From Flavihumibacter soli (GTDB taxonomy: Bacteria > Bacteroidota > Bacteroidia > Sphingobacteriales > Sphingobacteriaceae): a stretch of 64,000 nt of DNA. Both the position numbers and the translations under genes were made by a program. The stretch covers positions 682,001-746,000 of the forward strand of contig NZ_JAAFZB010000095.1 of the NCBI RefSeq assembly GCF_010692725.1, read 5' to 3'. How positions within the stretch are numbered: the stretch's first letter is position 1; the number at the start of each line of letters is the position of its first letter. Shown in pieces: positions 34,786-43,575 of the stretch. A model generated the notes under the pieces. It was not told where the DNA came from, did not search any database, and saw nothing but the letters and a program-made list of their open reading frames with translations.

Positions 34786-36208
34786 TTACATCTGTTTTGA
34801 TAAATACAAAATTCCGATTCTCGTAAGTGTAGGTTTGCATATAGTTTAAAAAGAGGTTATAAGATCCATCCGGATTTAGAGTGACTGCCCGGAAAATATG
34901 ATATGGAATCTCGGTATAGAAACGCTTGGACTTTACGTTCAGGTCTTTATCAAATACGAAGATACCACCATACGTCGTCAACCCGCTTCCATCGTATCGC
35001 CCGTAAACAACGACCTCATTTTTATCATTAAAAAATGGGCTCGGGGATGCTATTCCTTCAGAAATCGTGGTACTCTTAATTAAAGTGCCTTGATGGTTGA
35101 ATTTAGAGTAGTGCAGATTGTGGTAGTAGGAAGAGTACGAAAATAGATGAAAACTATCCTCCGCATCAACAAGAAAAGAGGCGGTACCGGCTTCGCCTTC
35201 AAATACATACTTTGCTAAGTATTCGCCTTGTGAGTTATACTTATGGATGGTGATACCTGTTTGCTGATCAAGGTCTCTGAAAATAGCAAATATATTTCTC
35301 TTAGAATCTAGTTTAATTCCTGAGATTTCCCCCCGTTGAGTACTATTGATCCGCTGCCATTGCACCGTTAAGTCCTGGGGATTAATTGAAAGCAGGCTGC
35401 CTCGTAGTGTGCCAATAATTAATTGCTGCGGAGAAACATAAAAAAGGGATTGTATATACGGTTCATTTATCTCCCGAAAATCCTTTTCCTGGAGAATCTC
35501 ACCGTCGGAGGTAGAAATTTTAAAAGCATAACCACCAAGGAATACGATACCTTCTTGTTCCGTCGAATGTAAAGCCAGGCAAATACCGGGCATACTCACA
35601 AGTTCATGGGCTAAGGTAGGCAACAGCCTGTACCACATTATATTCCCGTCCTTATCCGTACGAAAAACAATTACTTTAAAGCCCCCATTAGAAAAATAGG
35701 AAGGGTGCTGTAAATACCTCACGATTAGATGTCCCCCTCCCGAAAATCGTGTTAGGGCAGTAGGGCCGGCCATATCAGAATAGCTGTGTATCTTATACTC
35801 TCTACTAAGGATTGGGTTCGCGGCACTTCCAGCTGGGGGCAAGGTGTTTACCGTTAAAGACTGTTCGGTTTGCTTCCCTTCTCCGGTAGAGGCCACTATC
35901 CTGACGGAGTATTCCTGGCCGGGGCCGAGATTGATCAGGCTATAATTAGTTATGTTCAGCCCTTCAACGATTTTTTTATCGTTGACATAAATACCATAAG
36001 TAACTGTTTTAAAGTGGGTGTTGTATATTCTGTTCCACTGTAGTTCAACAAATTGGCTCCCTGCTGCCAGTACTTCCGCTTTCAGTTCTGACAATTGTTC
36101 AGTTTGTTCAACAAACCGGTCTTCATTTTTTGTGATTTTCTCTTTCTGACAACATAAATGCAAAAAAAATATCAGTGCAAAAAGGACACTGCGGATAGAC
36201 TTAAACAT
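34772..36208 (-). CDS. Lipoprotein with FN3 domain and beta-propeller
   Basis: 478 residues; signal with a C-C lipobox (LHLCC). One FN3 domain (about 40-125: FVELQWNRIYN, LINLGPGQEYSVRIVAST) is followed by a repetitive beta-propeller region of PQQ/NHL character (FYVSPQQLIIGTLRGSLLSI, GTASFLVDAEDSFHLFS, NPDGSYNLFLNYMQTY). First gene of the four-lipoprotein operon; the promoter must lie in 36209-36327. Function unknown. Confidence 0.78.
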   Translation of the reverse strand: MFKSIRSVLFALIFFLHLCCQKEKITKNEDRFVEQTEQLSELKAEVLAAGSQFVELQWNRIYNTHFKTVTYGIYVNDKKIVEGLNITNYSLINLGPGQEYSVRIVASTGEGKQTEQSLTVNTLPPAGSAANPILSREYKIHSYSDMAGPTALTRFSGGGHLIVRYLQHPSYFSNGGFKVIVFRTDKDGNIMWYRLLPTLAHELVSMPGICLALHSTEQEGIVFLGGYAFKISTSDGEILQEKDFREINEPYIQSLFYVSPQQLIIGTLRGSLLSINPQDLTVQWQRINSTQRGEISGIKLDSKRNIFAIFRDLDQQTGITIHKYNSQGEYLAKYVFEGEAGTASFLVDAEDSFHLFSYSSYYHNLHYSKFNHQGTLIKSTTISEGIASPSPFFNDKNEVVVYGRYDGSGLTTYGGIFVFDKDLNVKSKRFYTEIPYHIFRAVTLNPDGSYNLFLNYMQTYTYENRNFVFIKTDVNGKI

Positions 36209-36327
36209 AAATTAAAGGCACAGCACCAGCTGCAATAGGAATAAAAATTTTGCTTTAAATGTAAGAGGATTGTTTAGATATAGAGCTTTTTGTTAGAGGA
36301 AATTTTTTATCCTAGAGATGCTTTGCA

Positions 36328-36882
36328 TTACTTATTTGTAATCGGCAATACCATATACACATCGTCTAAATACTCGGCACCGATTTTTAAGGCTCGTTTC
36401 TCGAGACCATAAGAGCTGAACCCCAGGTTTTCGTATAATTGAATAGCTGGTTTGTTGCGGCTTGTAACCGTTAGTACGATCTGTTCTAAACTCTCCAGGT
36501 CAGATGATCGGCGGATCACCTCGGTCAGCAACAATCGTCCTATACCTTGGCCACGAACTTCCGGGCTTATGTACATCCCCCATACCCGGCCTTTATGTCT
36601 CAATTTTGCACCCTGTTCTCTGGCAAATCCTACAATTCCTATTAGCAATCCGTTTCTGAAATATCCCAGGATATAGTTTTCCGGCCCTGACCGCTGACGG
36701 ATCCAACTGATTATATCCCCGATTGGTTTAGCGACCTCATCTTCATAGGACGCAGAAAAAGAACCGGGCTCTTCGCGTAAAGCCCGTAACCGTATTTTCC
36801 AAAAATCGTTAACATCATGTTCTGATATTAAACGGATCTCTACAGAATCTACCTCATTCATTAAGTCATTACCCTGTTTCAT
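36328..36882 (-). CDS. GNAT family N-acetyltransferase
   Basis: About 184 residues from the ATG at 36882. VEIRLISEHDVNDFWKIRLRALREEP is the GNAT start typical of members whose substrate is unknown; the acetyl-CoA loop is ISPEVRGQGIGRLLLTEVI and the end NKPAIQLYENLGFSSYG. An ATG at 36942 is possible but adds a non-family leader. Separate from the lipoprotein operon by about 120 bp. Confidence 0.88.
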   Translation of the reverse strand: MKQGNDLMNEVDSVEIRLISEHDVNDFWKIRLRALREEPGSFSASYEDEVAKPIGDIISWIRQRSGPENYILGYFRNGLLIGIVGFAREQGAKLRHKGRVWGMYISPEVRGQGIGRLLLTEVIRRSSDLESLEQIVLTVTSRNKPAIQLYENLGFSSYGLEKRALKIGAEYLDDVYMVLPITNK

Positions 36883-37104
36883 AAATATTGCTTGCCTGGA
36901 TAACCTTTGTTTTCCAGGAATAGCAAAAGTAATCAGATACATGAGAAGATGGACTGGAATGGATAATTTGAACGAAGCTGTTTCCCCTATCTCCCCGGGC
37001 TCAAATCCGCGCTAACTAATTGAACTTCCGGATTTGATCTGAGAATATTGATGAGATAATTTCTAAGAAAAAACTTTAAATTTAAAATACCCTATCAACT
37101 TACT

Positions 37105-38589
37105 ATGAAAAGTAATTACTACTGTTCAATTAGGAAGGTATGTATAAGAGTTCTGAAAGTCGCTGACAGACTCAATTTTTCCTATTCAGCCCACATGGTC
37201 AGCATTGTCCGAAGAGCTTTATTCCGCATAAAGATCAAATTGTCTCCCACTCTAAACCCTCAGGGCCCGATAACCCGGGAAAACTTTATAAAGCAGTATC
37301 TCCGTCTGACAATTACGTACGTGATTTTCCTTACGCTGACGCTTGAGGTAACTGCGCAGGAACAGAAAAGTGATGCTGACACTACTCAGGTCGACTCTGT
37401 TTATGAAAACTGGGGATCAATAAGCCCTGGCAAAGGCTTTGAAGTTGCCAGGACCAAATTCGGAACACTAAATATCAGCGCCTATATGCTGGCAAGGTAT
37501 ATGAACCAATTGCCTGCAACCGATACCTTGTTTACCGATCACCTGGATAGACCGCGGACCATTGATCCGCGTCAGGATATTCTGTGGCACCGTGTGATGG
37601 TTTGGTTCCAGGGCTGGATATACTCTCAAAAACTTCGCTATACAGCAAACATATGGACTGTAAACGCGACTAACCAGGTGGCTGTAGCCGGCTTCATGAC
37701 CTATCATTTTCATAAGGCCTTCAAGCTTTCGGCGGGAATCAATGGTTTTCCCGGAACCCGGTCTTTATTAGGGTCACATCCCTTATGGCTGGGAACAGAC
37801 CGCGTAATGGCAGATGAATATTTTCGCCCGGGATTTACCAGCGGGATCTGGGCTGCGGGAGAATTATTTCCCGGATTTAATTACCAGGGTATGCTTGGTG
37901 ATAACCTCAGCGAATTGGGAATCTCCGCTGCCAAGCTGACGCGTAATTTAGGTTATGGGATCAACTTTTGGTATATGCCAACGACCCGCGAATTTGGCCC
38001 GCGCGGCTCGTATGGAGATTGGGAATACCACGAGAAGATCGCCACGCGGTTTGGCGGGGCGTTCACGCACCACCGGGAAAACCGATTCAGCAACCTTGAC
38101 CAGCGATCTCCGGATAACACCGCTATCCGGCTTTCTGATGCCACCTTATTTTTTGAAACGGGTGCCCTGGCGGACGGGGTAACAATCGAAGAAGCTGATT
38201 ACGACCTGCTGGCTTTTGATGCGGCGCTTAAATATAAAGGCATTTTCCTGCAAGCTGAATATTATATCCGGAAACTAAGTGATTTCGATGCCAATGGTGC
38301 ACTGCCAATGAGCGACCTGGAGGACACCGGGTTTTACGTCCAGGCTGCTGCTTACCTGATCCCGAAGAAGTTAGAATTGTATGGCGCGACATCACAGATT
38401 TATGGATCGTTCAATAATTCAAGTGAATATCTTGGTGGCATGAACTATTATCCCTTCGATACCCGGAATATGCGGATAAATGCACAGGTGATTAACGTAC
38501 ATGGTTCCCCTGTAAGCAGCGTGTTTGGTTATTATACAGGCGGTCAGAAAGGCACTACAGTGTCCGTTGCTGCCTCTATTTTCTTCTAA
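37105..38589 (+). CDS. Outer-membrane porin-like beta-barrel protein
   Basis: 494 residues ending in an aromatic barrel C-terminus (TVSVAASIFF). The mature region is strand-rich (LRYTANIWTVNATNQVAVAGFMTYHF, YDLLAFDAALKYKGIFLQAEYYIRKL) and resembles phosphate-selective porin O/P-like proteins. The predicted signal sequence (YLRLTITYVIFLTLTLEV, cleavage TAQ) begins only near residue 65, after a long basic leader (VRRALFRIKIK). The true start may therefore be internal; no ATG lies close before the signal, so a GTG/TTG or a long leader must be considered. Confidence 0.75.
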   Translation: MKSNYYCSIRKVCIRVLKVADRLNFSYSAHMVSIVRRALFRIKIKLSPTLNPQGPITRENFIKQYLRLTITYVIFLTLTLEVTAQEQKSDADTTQVDSVYENWGSISPGKGFEVARTKFGTLNISAYMLARYMNQLPATDTLFTDHLDRPRTIDPRQDILWHRVMVWFQGWIYSQKLRYTANIWTVNATNQVAVAGFMTYHFHKAFKLSAGINGFPGTRSLLGSHPLWLGTDRVMADEYFRPGFTSGIWAAGELFPGFNYQGMLGDNLSELGISAAKLTRNLGYGINFWYMPTTREFGPRGSYGDWEYHEKIATRFGGAFTHHRENRFSNLDQRSPDNTAIRLSDATLFFETGALADGVTIEEADYDLLAFDAALKYKGIFLQAEYYIRKLSDFDANGALPMSDLEDTGFYVQAAAYLIPKKLELYGATSQIYGSFNNSSEYLGGMNYYPFDTRNMRINAQVINVHGSPVSSVFGYYTGGQKGTTVSVAASIFF

Positions 38590-38592
38590 ACA

Positions 38593-39267
38593 TCATTTCT
38601 CTTTGACTCGTGTGAATATAATCTCAGTTCCTAACCTGAATTTTCCATTTTCTTCATTGAAATATTCCCACTTGTAATGGTCGTTATCCTGTAACACAAA
38701 TTGGAAATGCTCTTTGGTCTTTAATCCCGGAATCATTTCGACCTGAGAGTCAAATGTAATTATCCTTTTTGCCGGATCGTATATACCTTCAGTGACCGGA
38801 ATACCGCTGTTCAGGTGGTTGCCAATAGAAGTCCTTATAAACTTCCCTTTCACATTATCGTAACCTTCAATCTCGACCCCCTGAAATTTTACTTCTTTCA
38901 TTTTTCCGTCCTGTATGGGCATTTCCAATGTGCCTTCGGAGGTGACGTCCACTATGAAATAACGCCCGTTCGCAAATGGTTTTCTCACAATCGTACCGCT
39001 GAACTCAAGGGCTACGGTGCTGGTCACCGAATCTACCCAGTTAAAGTGCTTTCCTTTGAATGTCCATGTGCCTGCAATATCCGCAAGCAGCTGATGAAAT
39101 TTGCCGGGCCTGGAATAATCGATCATTTGCTTATAAGTATCTTCTCCGGCTGAATAGACCGATACGGTACTATCCTTTGTCTGCGAAAACGACGGATTTA
39201 TCATAGCAGAACTGATCATAATCAGAATAACCGATGAGAATGCTCCTAAAATAACATGGGAATTCAT
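38593..39267 (-). CDS. DUF1579 family exported protein
   Basis: About 224 residues from the ATG at 39267 (MNSHVILGAFSSVILIMISS, signal or anchor). Lipocalin-like DUF1579 features: HQLLADIAGTWTFKGKHFNW, GRYFIVDVTSEGTLEMP, QGVEIEGYDNVKGKFI, ITFDSQVEMIPGLK and the C-terminal YKWEYFNEENGK. The family has no settled function. It converges with the porin-like gene with 3 bp between stops. An ATG at 39318 would add a basic leader. Confidence 0.82.
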   Translation of the reverse strand: MNSHVILGAFSSVILIMISSAMINPSFSQTKDSTVSVYSAGEDTYKQMIDYSRPGKFHQLLADIAGTWTFKGKHFNWVDSVTSTVALEFSGTIVRKPFANGRYFIVDVTSEGTLEMPIQDGKMKEVKFQGVEIEGYDNVKGKFIRTSIGNHLNSGIPVTEGIYDPAKRIITFDSQVEMIPGLKTKEHFQFVLQDNDHYKWEYFNEENGKFRLGTEIIFTRVKEK

Positions 39268-39600
39268 TTTTTGGATCAATATGGCAAAGCATCTCCGGTT
39301 TGTTTTTTCAAATGACATAGCAATACTTGTTTAGGTAAAATGGGTGTATGCGTCTGATAAAGCTGTTAGAGTTCGCCTTGACAGATTAGATTACAATATT
39401 TTGGACGGGCTATTTAAAAATTATCACTTGGACATTACGCAGCTAATGGACGGGTACATTAATATCGCTATTAATTTCCATATAAATGATCCCGCTCATA
39501 TTTCGATGTGATGCATTTTTATTAGGCGCTTATGTTACAATGCAAACGTTAGTACTGAGTGCACTGTTAAGGAAGGACCTTAAAATATTTAACCCATCAC

Positions 39601-39646
39601 TTGATATTATATAAACTATTATTAGCTTTGTGACACAAAGTACTTT
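39601..39646 (+). promoter_or_regulatory. Promoter with CTTTG-N5-CAAAGTACTTT operator
   Basis: TTG (39601-39603) and TAGCTTTG (39623-39630) form a good sigma-ABfr promoter. The operator copy CTTTG-TGACA-CAAAGTACTTT (39626-39646) overlaps the -7 TTTG and ends 4 bp before the ATG at 39651. A second copy lies at 40609-40629. The embedded CTTTGTG-A-CACAAAG is a perfect inverted repeat. The likely binder is the winged-helix protein encoded at 40282. The 39268-39600 gap shows no gene. Confidence 0.7.
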
Positions 39647-39650
39647 CATA

Positions 39651-40274
39651 ATGAACCAGGAGCAAGACCAATTAGCAACTCTGCATGAGATCCGGAATAT
39701 CATGGACCGTTCTTCGCGCTTTATTTCGCTGAGCGGGCTATCCGGGATAGCAGCTGGAATCTCCGCCCTTATTGGCGCAGCTGTTGTCAAGTGGTACCTC
39801 GTAACGAATAACATCAATTATGGTGAGACGCTCGGTCGTGACCTAGCAAAGGAATCTGTCTGGTTTTTAATTTCGGTGGCGGGGCTGGTTCTTATACTTG
39901 CAATTTGTACGGCTACTTACTTCACCGCACGCAATGCAAAGAAGAGCGGGCACCGGGTATGGGACAGCAAGACGGAGCGGATGCTGATCAACCTGTTCAT
40001 ACCAGTAGCGGCAGGTGGTGTTTTCTGTGCCGCACTGATCTACCATGACCTGCTGTTTTTAGTAGCGCCTGTCATGCTTATTTTTTACGGTTGCGGCTTA
40101 TTAAATGCCAGTAAGTATACGCTGAGCGATATTCGTTACCTCGGGGTCTGTGAAATTGTACTAGGTCTGCTTGCAAGCTTTTTTGTTGGCTATGGTTTGT
40201 TAGCCTGGACGGTGGGCTTTGGAGCGCTGCACATTGTGTATGGTGCGTTGCTATACTATAAATACGAGCGCTAG
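39651..40274 (+). CDS. Membrane protein paired with winged-helix regulator
   Basis: 207 residues from the ATG at 39651. It begins with a cytoplasmic helix (LATLHEIRNIMDRSSRFISL) and has six hydrophobic spans (GIAAGISALIGAAVV, WFLISVAGLVLILAICTATYF and others). In Sphingobacteriaceae such proteins usually stand right before a small transcription factor, as here (gap 7 bp). Function unknown; it may sense a membrane signal for that regulator. An in-frame GTG at 39630 overlaps the operator and is rejected. Confidence 0.8.
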   Translation: MNQEQDQLATLHEIRNIMDRSSRFISLSGLSGIAAGISALIGAAVVKWYLVTNNINYGETLGRDLAKESVWFLISVAGLVLILAICTATYFTARNAKKSGHRVWDSKTERMLINLFIPVAAGGVFCAALIYHDLLFLVAPVMLIFYGCGLLNASKYTLSDIRYLGVCEIVLGLLASFFVGYGLLAWTVGFGALHIVYGALLYYKYER

Positions 40275-40281
40275 AAGATAA

Positions 40282-40590
40282 GTGAAAGATTACCTTGAAA
40301 ATATAAATAAAGCTTTCGAAAGCAGGGCACGACTTGGCATTATGTCGGTGCTGATGGTGGACGACCGGGTCGATTTCAGTACGCTGAAAGATACGCTGCA
40401 ATTGACAGACGGTAATTTGGCCAGTCACCTGCGCGCTCTGGAAGAAGCAGAATACCTGCGCGTAGAAAAGCAGTTTGTTGGCCGTAAACCGAACACCACC
40501 TATTGCGCGACTATTACAGGACGTGAAGCTTTTAAAAGCCATTTAGATGCACTGGAGCAGCTCATTTTAAATAACAGGAAAGAGAATTGA
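40282..40590 (+). CDS. Winged-helix transcriptional regulator
   Basis: 102 residues from a GTG start 7 bp after the membrane protein. Typical HTH_34-like wing: FESRARLGIMSVLMVDDRVD, recognition helix DGNLASHLRALEEAEYLRV, wing QFVGRKPNTTYCATIT, then a C-terminal dimer helix (HLDALEQLIL). It probably binds the CTTTG-N5-CAAAGTACTTT sites before its own operon and before the small membrane genes that follow. Confidence 0.9.
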   Translation: MKDYLENINKAFESRARLGIMSVLMVDDRVDFSTLKDTLQLTDGNLASHLRALEEAEYLRVEKQFVGRKPNTTYCATITGREAFKSHLDALEQLILNNRKEN

Positions 40591-40608
40591 TATTTTTTTA
40601 TACTTACA

Positions 40609-40629
40609 CTTTGTATTCCAAAGTACTTT
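40609..40629 (+). promoter_or_regulatory. Second CTTTG-N5-CAAAGTACTTT operator
   Basis: CTTTG-TATTC-CAAAGTACTTT, the same 16 defined positions as at 39626-39646 with a different 5-base spacer. It lies 33 bp before the ATG at 40662. A TTG is present at 40587-40589. This suggests that the regulator at 40282 also controls 40662-41702. Confidence 0.7.
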
Positions 40630-40661
40630 AATAATACATTTAAACTAAAACATCAAATGCT

Positions 40662-41000
40662 ATGACACATAGAAACGAATTACAGCAACAGTCGGTTCAT
40701 GCAGCTTCAGCTGGTAGGCGAATGCTGCAGGGCGCGGGGATCGCCCTAATTATAATTACGGCTTTTCTGCTTTCAGCAGGAGAAGCTAACCCCGCCTGGC
40801 CAACACTTTGGATAATTAAACCGCTGATCATTGTTCCGCTGGCCGGTGCCCTGGGTGGGCTGTTTTATTACAACATGGATCCTCTGCGGCACCAGGGCGG
40901 CTGGAGAACGGTACTGGCTATTGTACTGAGCGTGATGGTATACCTCGTTGTGCTTTGGCTTGGTGTTGTTCTGGGATTAAACGGTACAATGTGGGATTAA
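40662..41000 (+). CDS. Small three-helix membrane protein
   Basis: 112 residues with three hydrophobic spans (MLQGAGIALIIITAFLLSAG, LIIVPLAGALGGLFYYN, VLAIVLSVMVYLVVLWLGVVLG) separated by short polar loops, including NMDPLRHQGGWR. A conserved Sphingobacteriaceae hypothetical. First of three small membrane genes after the second operator; its product may belong with them in one complex. Function unknown. Confidence 0.78.
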   Translation: MTHRNELQQQSVHAASAGRRMLQGAGIALIIITAFLLSAGEANPAWPTLWIIKPLIIVPLAGALGGLFYYNMDPLRHQGGWRTVLAIVLSVMVYLVVLWLGVVLGLNGTMWD

Positions 41001-41050
41001 AAAATCTGATCGATCAGAATTGAAAATTTAATTATTTAAAAAAGATAAAC

Positions 41051-41362
41051 ATGAATGACAAAATAGAGTTGAATGACGGATCTACTGCCTTGAATATTAT
41101 CAGCTGGCTGTTTGGAATAGTTGCTTTTTTTATCGGCCTGGTCAATGCGTTTTGGGGGAACGACCCCGGTTTTGGGGTTTTTGTACTCCTGCTTTCCTTC
41201 ATCTATTTTCTCCCGGTAAATACGATTCTAAAGAAAATGACCGGTTTCACAATTCCCGGGATCCGAATTATTAGAGTTCTCCTGGGCATCTTTATTATCT
41301 GGGCAGCGATGGGTGTAGGTGAGTTATTCGATAAGATAGAAATGATGACGAATAGTCTGTAA
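41051..41362 (+). CDS. Small membrane protein
   Basis: 103 residues with three or four hydrophobic spans (ALNIISWLFGIVAFFIGLVN, FGVFVLLLSFIYFLPV, IIRVLLGIFIIWAAMGVGEL). It lies 50 bp after the previous gene and 49 bp before the next. No family is recognised. It is unrelated by eye to its neighbours. Confidence 0.7.
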   Translation: MNDKIELNDGSTALNIISWLFGIVAFFIGLVNAFWGNDPGFGVFVLLLSFIYFLPVNTILKKMTGFTIPGIRIIRVLLGIFIIWAAMGVGELFDKIEMMTNSL

Positions 41363-41411
41363 CACCTTAAAAACTAAACATATAAACAATTATTAACTAA
41401 AGCAGAATTTT

Positions 41412-41702
41412 ATGATTACGCAAAACAAAAGACTTATTGGCATTGTGCTCGGTGTAATGCTGATCCTACTCATTCCATTAATAGCGATGCAGTTCACAAA
41501 TGAAGTGGACTGGAAGCTATTCGATTTTGTGGTCATGGGCGTCCTGCTCCTGGGCACGGGTCTCCTATGTGAATTTGTTATGAGGAGGGTCAGGAACAAG
41601 GACTACCAGATCGGTCTCCTGGCAGTTATCCTGGTAGCGCTCTTTCTCATTTGGGCAGAACTGGCAGTCGGCGTCTTCGGGACACCGTTTGCCGGAAGTT
41701 AA
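41412..41702 (+). CDS. Small three-helix membrane protein
   Basis: 96 residues: LIGIVLGVMLILLIPLIAMQ, a conserved loop FTNEVDWKLFDFVVMG, a second helix (LLLGTGLLCEFVM), charged turn RRVRNKDYQ, and a third helix (LAVILVALFLIWAELAVGV). This short protein is common in Sphingobacteriaceae. Third member of the small membrane gene group. Confidence 0.8.
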   Translation: MITQNKRLIGIVLGVMLILLIPLIAMQFTNEVDWKLFDFVVMGVLLLGTGLLCEFVMRRVRNKDYQIGLLAVILVALFLIWAELAVGVFGTPFAGS

Positions 41703-41774
41703 ACTTAACAAACCTGGTAGATTACGTTATGCCATTCATAATCAGCCAGGCATTTTGTTGTTGTTCCAGGGGCT

Positions 41775-41803
41775 GGGTGTACTGATTTAGTGTTGGTACA
41801 CCC
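41775..41803. terminator. Hairpin between convergent genes
   Basis: GGGTGTAC (41775-41782) and GTACACCC (41796-41803) with a 13-nt loop, between the small membrane genes (+) and carbonic anhydrase (-). No T run, so termination is uncertain. Confidence 0.45.
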
Positions 41804-41856
41804 GCAATCCCCGGATATCAGGTCTGTGGTTCATTTCCCCCGGGTGTTGCCTTTCT

Positions 41857-42501
41857 TTATGCACCCGGATGCATCGTTCCAGGATAAAATGTGACGATAC
41901 CTGATGTAATGTCGTGGAGCCCTCCGATGATCCCGATCTCCTCCCTTTCAATCATCTCTTTTAAAATCGGACTGCGTTCCATTATTGATTGAACCGTTCT
42001 CCTGACATTAATAGCGGCTACCTTTTCGACAAATTCATTGTTGCCGGAATTCCGGTTTTCTAAAATGGTAAGTTCATCATCAACGGCAGGCCTGATCTTA
42101 GTCAGTAAGGCTGTCAGGTTTCCCATTTCTACATGATCGCATGCGCCTTTTACGGCTCCGCATTTTGTATGGCCCAATACCACGATGATCTTAGCTCCCG
42201 CTACTTTACAGCCGAATTCCATACTTCCCAGGATATCTTCATTGATAATGTTGCCGGCAATCCGGATACTGAAGATATCACCCAGTCCCTGGTCGAAGAT
42301 CAATTCAGCAGAAGTTCGGCTGTCAATACAGCTAAGGATTACCGCGAAGGGATGTTGTCCGTCCGAAGTCTCATTTGCCTGCGCCAAAAGATTCCTGTTA
42401 ATTTTCAGGTTGTTCACAAACCTTTTATTTCCATCCGTTAACAGATCTAAAGCTGTTATCGGGGTCAGGGCAGCCTGCATTTCTTTTGTCAGTGTTTTCA
42501 T
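41857..42501 (-). CDS. Beta-class carbonic anhydrase
   Basis: 214 residues, cytoplasmic. Zinc site: Cys and Asp-Arg pair in LSCIDSRTSAELIFDQ, then His and Cys in VVLGHTKCGAVKGAC, the full beta-CA ligand set. FSIRIAGNIINEDILGSMEFG and IGGLHDITSGIVTFYPG complete the fold. It interconverts CO2 and bicarbonate. Stand-alone gene. 42502-42760 holds no gene. Confidence 0.95.
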   Translation of the reverse strand: MKTLTKEMQAALTPITALDLLTDGNKRFVNNLKINRNLLAQANETSDGQHPFAVILSCIDSRTSAELIFDQGLGDIFSIRIAGNIINEDILGSMEFGCKVAGAKIIVVLGHTKCGAVKGACDHVEMGNLTALLTKIRPAVDDELTILENRNSGNNEFVEKVAAINVRRTVQSIMERSPILKEMIEREEIGIIGGLHDITSGIVTFYPGTMHPGA

Positions 42502-42760
42502 TTTGTGTGAATCATGATTGTTGGACGACCGGAATTCATTAAGTCAGGAATCTGCGTGATTTCTAAATCCGAAGCGAATTTATCAGTTTTCTTAACGACC
42601 CGGTCATTCTCCATAGTAATTCCGTCTTTATGATTCTGAAGGACGAAAAACTCAGGCCAGGAAAACTGTTAAGAGGAAATCACAAACTCACGATATCGGC
42701 ACTCCGGTCAGGAGTGATAAGCCCTTAATTTATTTTATTTTTATAGTTACTAAAGCCGCT

Positions 42761-43144
42761 ATGCCTATGAAGTCAAGAGCAGAAATGATCCGGAACTATA
42801 TAAATGCTTACAATAATTTCGACATTGACGGAATGGTCACAGACCTGGATGAAAATATAAAGTTTGTGAATGTTTCTGACGGGAATGTCGATATGACTCT
42901 GAAGGGTCTGAATGCATTCAGAGAACAGGCGGTGCAGGCAAAGAACCTCTTTTCAAAAAGAACCCAGGAGATCAAATCTATATTGCACAAAGAGGAAGAA
43001 ACGGAAATTCTGATAGACTACCATGGTGTCCTGGCGACAGATCTTCCTAACGGGCTTAAAAAGGGAACTGAGTTAAATCTTCAGGGCAGGTCCGTATTTA
43101 AGTTTTCGGTTGACAAGATCGTAGAATTAACAGATATCAGTTAA
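42761..43144 (+). CDS. SnoaL/NTF2-like family protein
   Basis: 127 residues (an internal ATG at 42767 is equally possible). NTF2-like fold: MIRNYINAYNNFDIDGMVTDLDENIKF, EQAVQAKNLFSKRTQEIKSI, VLATDLPNGLKKGTELNLQG, and RSVFKFSVDKIVELTDIS. The pattern fits SnoaL-type proteins of unknown substrate. The DoxX gene starts 18 bp after its stop, so the two are likely co-transcribed. Confidence 0.82.
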   Translation: MPMKSRAEMIRNYINAYNNFDIDGMVTDLDENIKFVNVSDGNVDMTLKGLNAFREQAVQAKNLFSKRTQEIKSILHKEEETEILIDYHGVLATDLPNGLKKGTELNLQGRSVFKFSVDKIVELTDIS

Positions 43145-43162
43145 GCTAAATTATCGAAGCAA

Positions 43163-43546
43163 ATGGGAACGAAAACAAAAAGAATAATAACGATCGTGGT
43201 AACAGTTATAGCTGTTCTAATGGTCTTGTTTAGTGGAATAATGAAGGTGGCGGGAGGTCAGGAAATTATAGATGCGTATTCAAAGTTGGGAGTTGGGAAA
43301 TACCTGACCTTACTGGCAGCGATGGAAATTTCCTTTGCGCTCATCTTCGCTTTTCCCAAAACGATGAAGATCGGTTTTATCTTATTGTGCTGTTACTTTG
43401 GAGGCGCTATCGCAACCGAGCTTTCCCATGGAGCGACACTCAACGCCATCACCCCTATGGTATTGATCTGGATCGCCGCGTTCCTGAGAGACAGGTCTAT
43501 TTTCCTGCCGGAGGCACCAGCGTCCGGGAAATTGAAATCCCGTTAG
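43163..43546 (+). CDS. DoxX-like membrane protein
   Basis: 127 residues with four hydrophobic spans; IITIVVTVIAVLMVLFSGIMKV, YLTLLAAMEISFALIFAFP and GFILLCCYFGGAIATELSHG are the DoxX signature, the last with the conserved Glu/His. DoxX-family proteins are small inner-membrane proteins linked to oxidative stress and quinone chemistry. It sits between the SnoaL-like gene and a quinone-oxidoreductase-like gene. Confidence 0.87.
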   Translation: MGTKTKRIITIVVTVIAVLMVLFSGIMKVAGGQEIIDAYSKLGVGKYLTLLAAMEISFALIFAFPKTMKIGFILLCCYFGGAIATELSHGATLNAITPMVLIWIAAFLRDRSIFLPEAPASGKLKSR

Positions 43547-43575
43547 GTGGCCACATTCCTTATAAAATACCTGGG

